A stretch of 64,000 nt of DNA from Devosia sp. Root413D1 (GTDB lineage: Bacteria; Pseudomonadota; Alphaproteobacteria; Rhizobiales; Devosiaceae), in NCBI RefSeq assembly GCF_001425235.1, contig NZ_LMEA01000009.1:356327-420326 (forward strand). The letters are read 5' to 3'. The position numbers and the translations under genes were made by a program. How positions within the stretch are numbered: position 1 is the stretch's first letter; every line of letters starts with the position of its first letter. The notes below the pieces were generated by a model. That model searched no databases, was not told the DNA's origin, and was given only the letters and a program-made list of their open reading frames with translations. Of the stretch, positions 62,115 to 64,000 are shown one piece after another.

Positions 62115-63299
62115 GTGACCCTGCAGTTCAACCCCCTCGCCACCGGCCCGCTCGATGGCATCCGGGTCATCGATCTCAGCCGCCTCGTCGCCGGCAACAT
62201 GCTGTCGCTGCAGCTCGCCGATTTCGGCGCCGACGTCATCAAGATCGAGCCGCCGCAGGGTGATCCGTTGCGCGAGTGGCGCGATGACGGGCACTCGCTC
62301 TACTGGAAGACCTACGGCCGTAACAAACGCTCGGTGCAGCTCAACCTGCGTGAAGCCCCGCACATGGCAGCGCTCAAGGCGCTGCTCGCGACCGCCGACG
62401 TCTTCATCGAGAATTTTCGCCCCGGCACGCTCGAGGAGATGGGCCTCGCGCCCGACGCGCTGCTTGTCGCCAACCCCAACCTCATCGTCGTCCGTATCTC
62501 CGGCTTCGGCCAGACCGGCCCCTACGCGCAATTCCCCGGCTTCGGCACCATCGTCGAGGGGATGAGCGGCTTTGCCTACCGCACCGGCTTTCCGGATCGC
62601 GAACCGGTGCTGCCGCCGCTGGCGCTGGCCGATATGATCGCCGGGGTCTACGGCGCCAACGCCACCGTCACGGCGCTATTCGCGCGCTTCCGGGGCAAGG
62701 CCAAGGGGCAGGTCATCGATCTCAGCCTGCTCGAACCGATGTACTCGGTGCTCGGTCCGGAAGCCGCGATCTTTCAGGTGACCGGCAAGGTCAAGGAGCG
62801 TTCCGGCTCCGCCTCCAACACCGCCTCGCCGCGCAACGTCTATCGCTGTTCCGACGGCAAGTATGTCGCGCTCTCGGGCTCCACCCCGCAGGTCGCCCGT
62901 CGCATCTTCGAGGTGATCGGCAAGCCCGAAATGAACAGCGACCCGCGCTTTGCCACCAACTCCGACCGGGTGAAGCATCGCGACCTCGTCGATGCGGCGG
63001 TCGGCGAATGGTTTCTGCGTTACGGCCATGACGAGGCGCTCGCCATTATGCGCGAGGCCGGCGCCACCGTCGGCCCGATCTATTCGATCGCCGATATCGC
63101 CGCGGACCAGCATTTCATTGACCGTGGCATCATTGTCGATGTCGAAGACAAGGATTTCGGCGCCCTGCCGATGCACAACATCCTGCCGCGCCTCAGCGAA
63201 ACCCCCGGCACCTTCCGCCGCCCGGCGCCCGACCTCGGCGAGCACACCGCCGAAGTGTTGCGCGAAGCCGGCGTCGATCCTGCTACGGTACTTGGATGA
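62115..63299 (+). CDS. Class III CoA-transferase (CaiB/BaiF family)
   Basis: 394 aa. Family III CoA-transferase fold with LDGIRVIDLSRLVAGNM near the start, catalytic D173 (LADMIAG) and PDLGEHTAEVL near the C-terminus. It would transfer CoA from a donor such as succinyl-CoA to a carboxylate. The GTG start at 62115 is chosen because family homology starts a few codons later and the upstream frame is only repeat sequence. The ATGA overlap with the CitE-type gene couples CoA activation to C-C cleavage. Confidence 0.88.
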   Translation: MTLQFNPLATGPLDGIRVIDLSRLVAGNMLSLQLADFGADVIKIEPPQGDPLREWRDDGHSLYWKTYGRNKRSVQLNLREAPHMAALKALLATADVFIENFRPGTLEEMGLAPDALLVANPNLIVVRISGFGQTGPYAQFPGFGTIVEGMSGFAYRTGFPDREPVLPPLALADMIAGVYGANATVTALFARFRGKAKGQVIDLSLLEPMYSVLGPEAAIFQVTGKVKERSGSASNTASPRNVYRCSDGKYVALSGSTPQVARRIFEVIGKPEMNSDPRFATNSDRVKHRDLVDAAVGEWFLRYGHDEALAIMREAGATVGPIYSIADIAADQHFIDRGIIVDVEDKDFGALPMHNILPRLSETPGTFRRPAPDLGEHTAEVLREAGVDPATVLG

Positions 63300-64000
63300 A
63301 GCTCCGCTCCCTCCTCTACGTTCCGGCCCATTCCGAACGCTTCGTCGCCAAGGCGCATGAGCGCGGCGCCGACGCCATTGTCCTCGACCTCGAGGATGCG
63401 GTGCCGGAGGCTGACAAGGATGCGGCGCGGGCCAGCCTCGCGGCCACGGTTCCTGCCGTCAGCCGCAACGGCGCCGCGGTTTTCGTCCGTATCAACTCCG
63501 GTGCTCGCCAGCGCGAGGATACGCTCGCGGCCTGCCGTGCCGGCGCCACCGGCGTGATGGTGGCCAAAGCCAGTTCCTCCGCCGCGCTCGATGCTCTCGC
63601 CGGCGCATTGCGCGCCGAAGAGGCTAAGCTCGGCCGCCCCGCCATGAGCTTCCTGGCCCTGATCGAGGGCGCCGCCGCGCTGCTCGACGCTCGCGTCATT
63701 GCCGCCAATCACCGCGTCATCGGCCTGCTGCTCGGCAGCGAGGATCTCGCCACCGAGCTCGGCGCCACGCCGACGCCCGAGGTCCTGCGTCATCCCAAAC
63801 TGCTGCTGCATTACGCCGCCAAGGCGGAGAAGAAGCTCAGCTTCGGCCTTCTGCAATCGAGCGCCGATTACACCGATCTCGAAGCGCTGGCCGCTGCCGC
63901 CGCCGAGGCCAAGGCGCATGGCTTCGATGGCGCCACCTGTGTCCATCCTTCCGCCGTCGCGGTATTGAACGCTGGTTTCTCGCCGAGCGACGCCGAGCGC
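63296..64000 (+). CDS. HpcH/HpaI-CitE family lyase, 3' end beyond window
   Basis: First 235 residues of a CitE-type enzyme; the frame is still open at the window edge (family about 270-340 aa). RSLLYVPAHSERF (4-16), VLDLEDAV (29-36, metal Glu/Asp), an IEGA segment (family IE[ST]A) and GSEDLATEL are characteristic; a late CVHP motif is present. Such proteins cleave or form malyl-CoA, citramalyl-CoA or related acyl-CoAs. It overlaps the CoA-transferase gene by four bases. Together they suggest a sequence: hydroxy-dicarboxylate to CoA ester to acetyl-CoA plus keto acid, though the actual acid is not known. Confidence 0.85.
   Translation, partial: MKLRSLLYVPAHSERFVAKAHERGADAIVLDLEDAVPEADKDAARASLAATVPAVSRNGAAVFVRINSGARQREDTLAACRAGATGVMVAKASSSAALDALAGALRAEEAKLGRPAMSFLALIEGAAALLDARVIAANHRVIGLLLGSEDLATELGATPTPEVLRHPKLLLHYAAKAEKKLSFGLLQSSADYTDLEALAAAAAEAKAHGFDGATCVHPSAVAVLNAGFSPSDAER

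Noticed and set aside
59495-62242. 915-aa minus-strand open frame over the ADP-ribosylglycohydrolase genes
   Set aside because: Antisense shadow; both plus-strand genes show metal motifs, ribosome sites and close operon spacing.
1-64000. tRNA, rRNA, riboswitch or phage attachment sites
   Set aside because: I looked for tRNA-like cloverleaf ends, rRNA signatures and integrase genes and saw none; a covariance-model scan would be needed to exclude small RNAs.

Overview
The window is a 64 kb, GC-rich chromosomal segment of an alphaproteobacterium of the order Hyphomicrobiales. It looks most like Devosia or a close relative, but that is a judgement from gene content and style, not a computed placement. 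Supporting signs are many sugar ABC importers, an alphaproteobacterial chemotaxis operon, GANTC (CcrM-type) sites packed in one regulatory region, and dispersed C-rich palindromic repeats between genes. I see no rRNA, tRNA, CRISPR array, insertion sequence or phage.

Layout. 1-6.3 kb: the 3' part of a giant repetitive type I secreted protein, then its PrtD-type ATPase/permease and HlyD-type adaptor. 6.4-13 kb: acid-sugar catabolism, with an enolase-superfamily dehydratase, glucarate dehydratase, a CUT1 permease with both halves fused into one chain, and a Tat-exported binding protein. 13-19 kb: an HtrA/PDZ protein that has lost its protease residues, and a 1541-residue secreted cysteine-rich protein. 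18.9-21.9 kb: a TetR-controlled drug-efflux unit and a small unknown protein. 22-29.8 kb: a nucleoside salvage operon (nucleoside hydrolase, CUT1 importer, adenosine deaminase, then an AGE-type sugar isomerase) next to a LysR regulator. 29.8-35.2 kb: a complete Dpp/Opp-type peptide importer. 35.4-40.8 kb: a hybrid histidine kinase, a short-chain dehydrogenase and an HD-GYP response regulator. 41.3-53.1 kb: a chemotaxis operon (STAS, CheY, CheA, CheW, two receptors, a second CheW, CheR, CheB and a CheB-overlapping coiled-coil protein). 53.3-64 kb: a small ORF, then a LacI-led operon with an Lpl-type importer, two ADP-ribosylglycohydrolase-family proteins, a class III CoA-transferase and a CitE-type lyase that runs off the window.

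The genes combine into nutrient sensing and uptake: four importers (three CUT1, one peptide), chemotaxis and catabolic enzymes. None of the three CUT1 importers has its own ATPase here, so a shared one elsewhere is likely.

The most unusual observations are: (1) three copies of the palindromic repeat family inserted in frame inside the coiled-coil chemotaxis gene at 51.2-53.1 kb; (2) a CheZ-like D-x-T-x-Q motif and acidic-aromatic tail in that same protein; (3) the LacI/ADP-ribosylglycohydrolase/CoA-transferase/lyase operon, which matches no pathway I know; (4) six GANTC sites within 80 bp upstream of the chemotaxis genes; (5) a CUT1-type importer embedded in a purine nucleoside operon.
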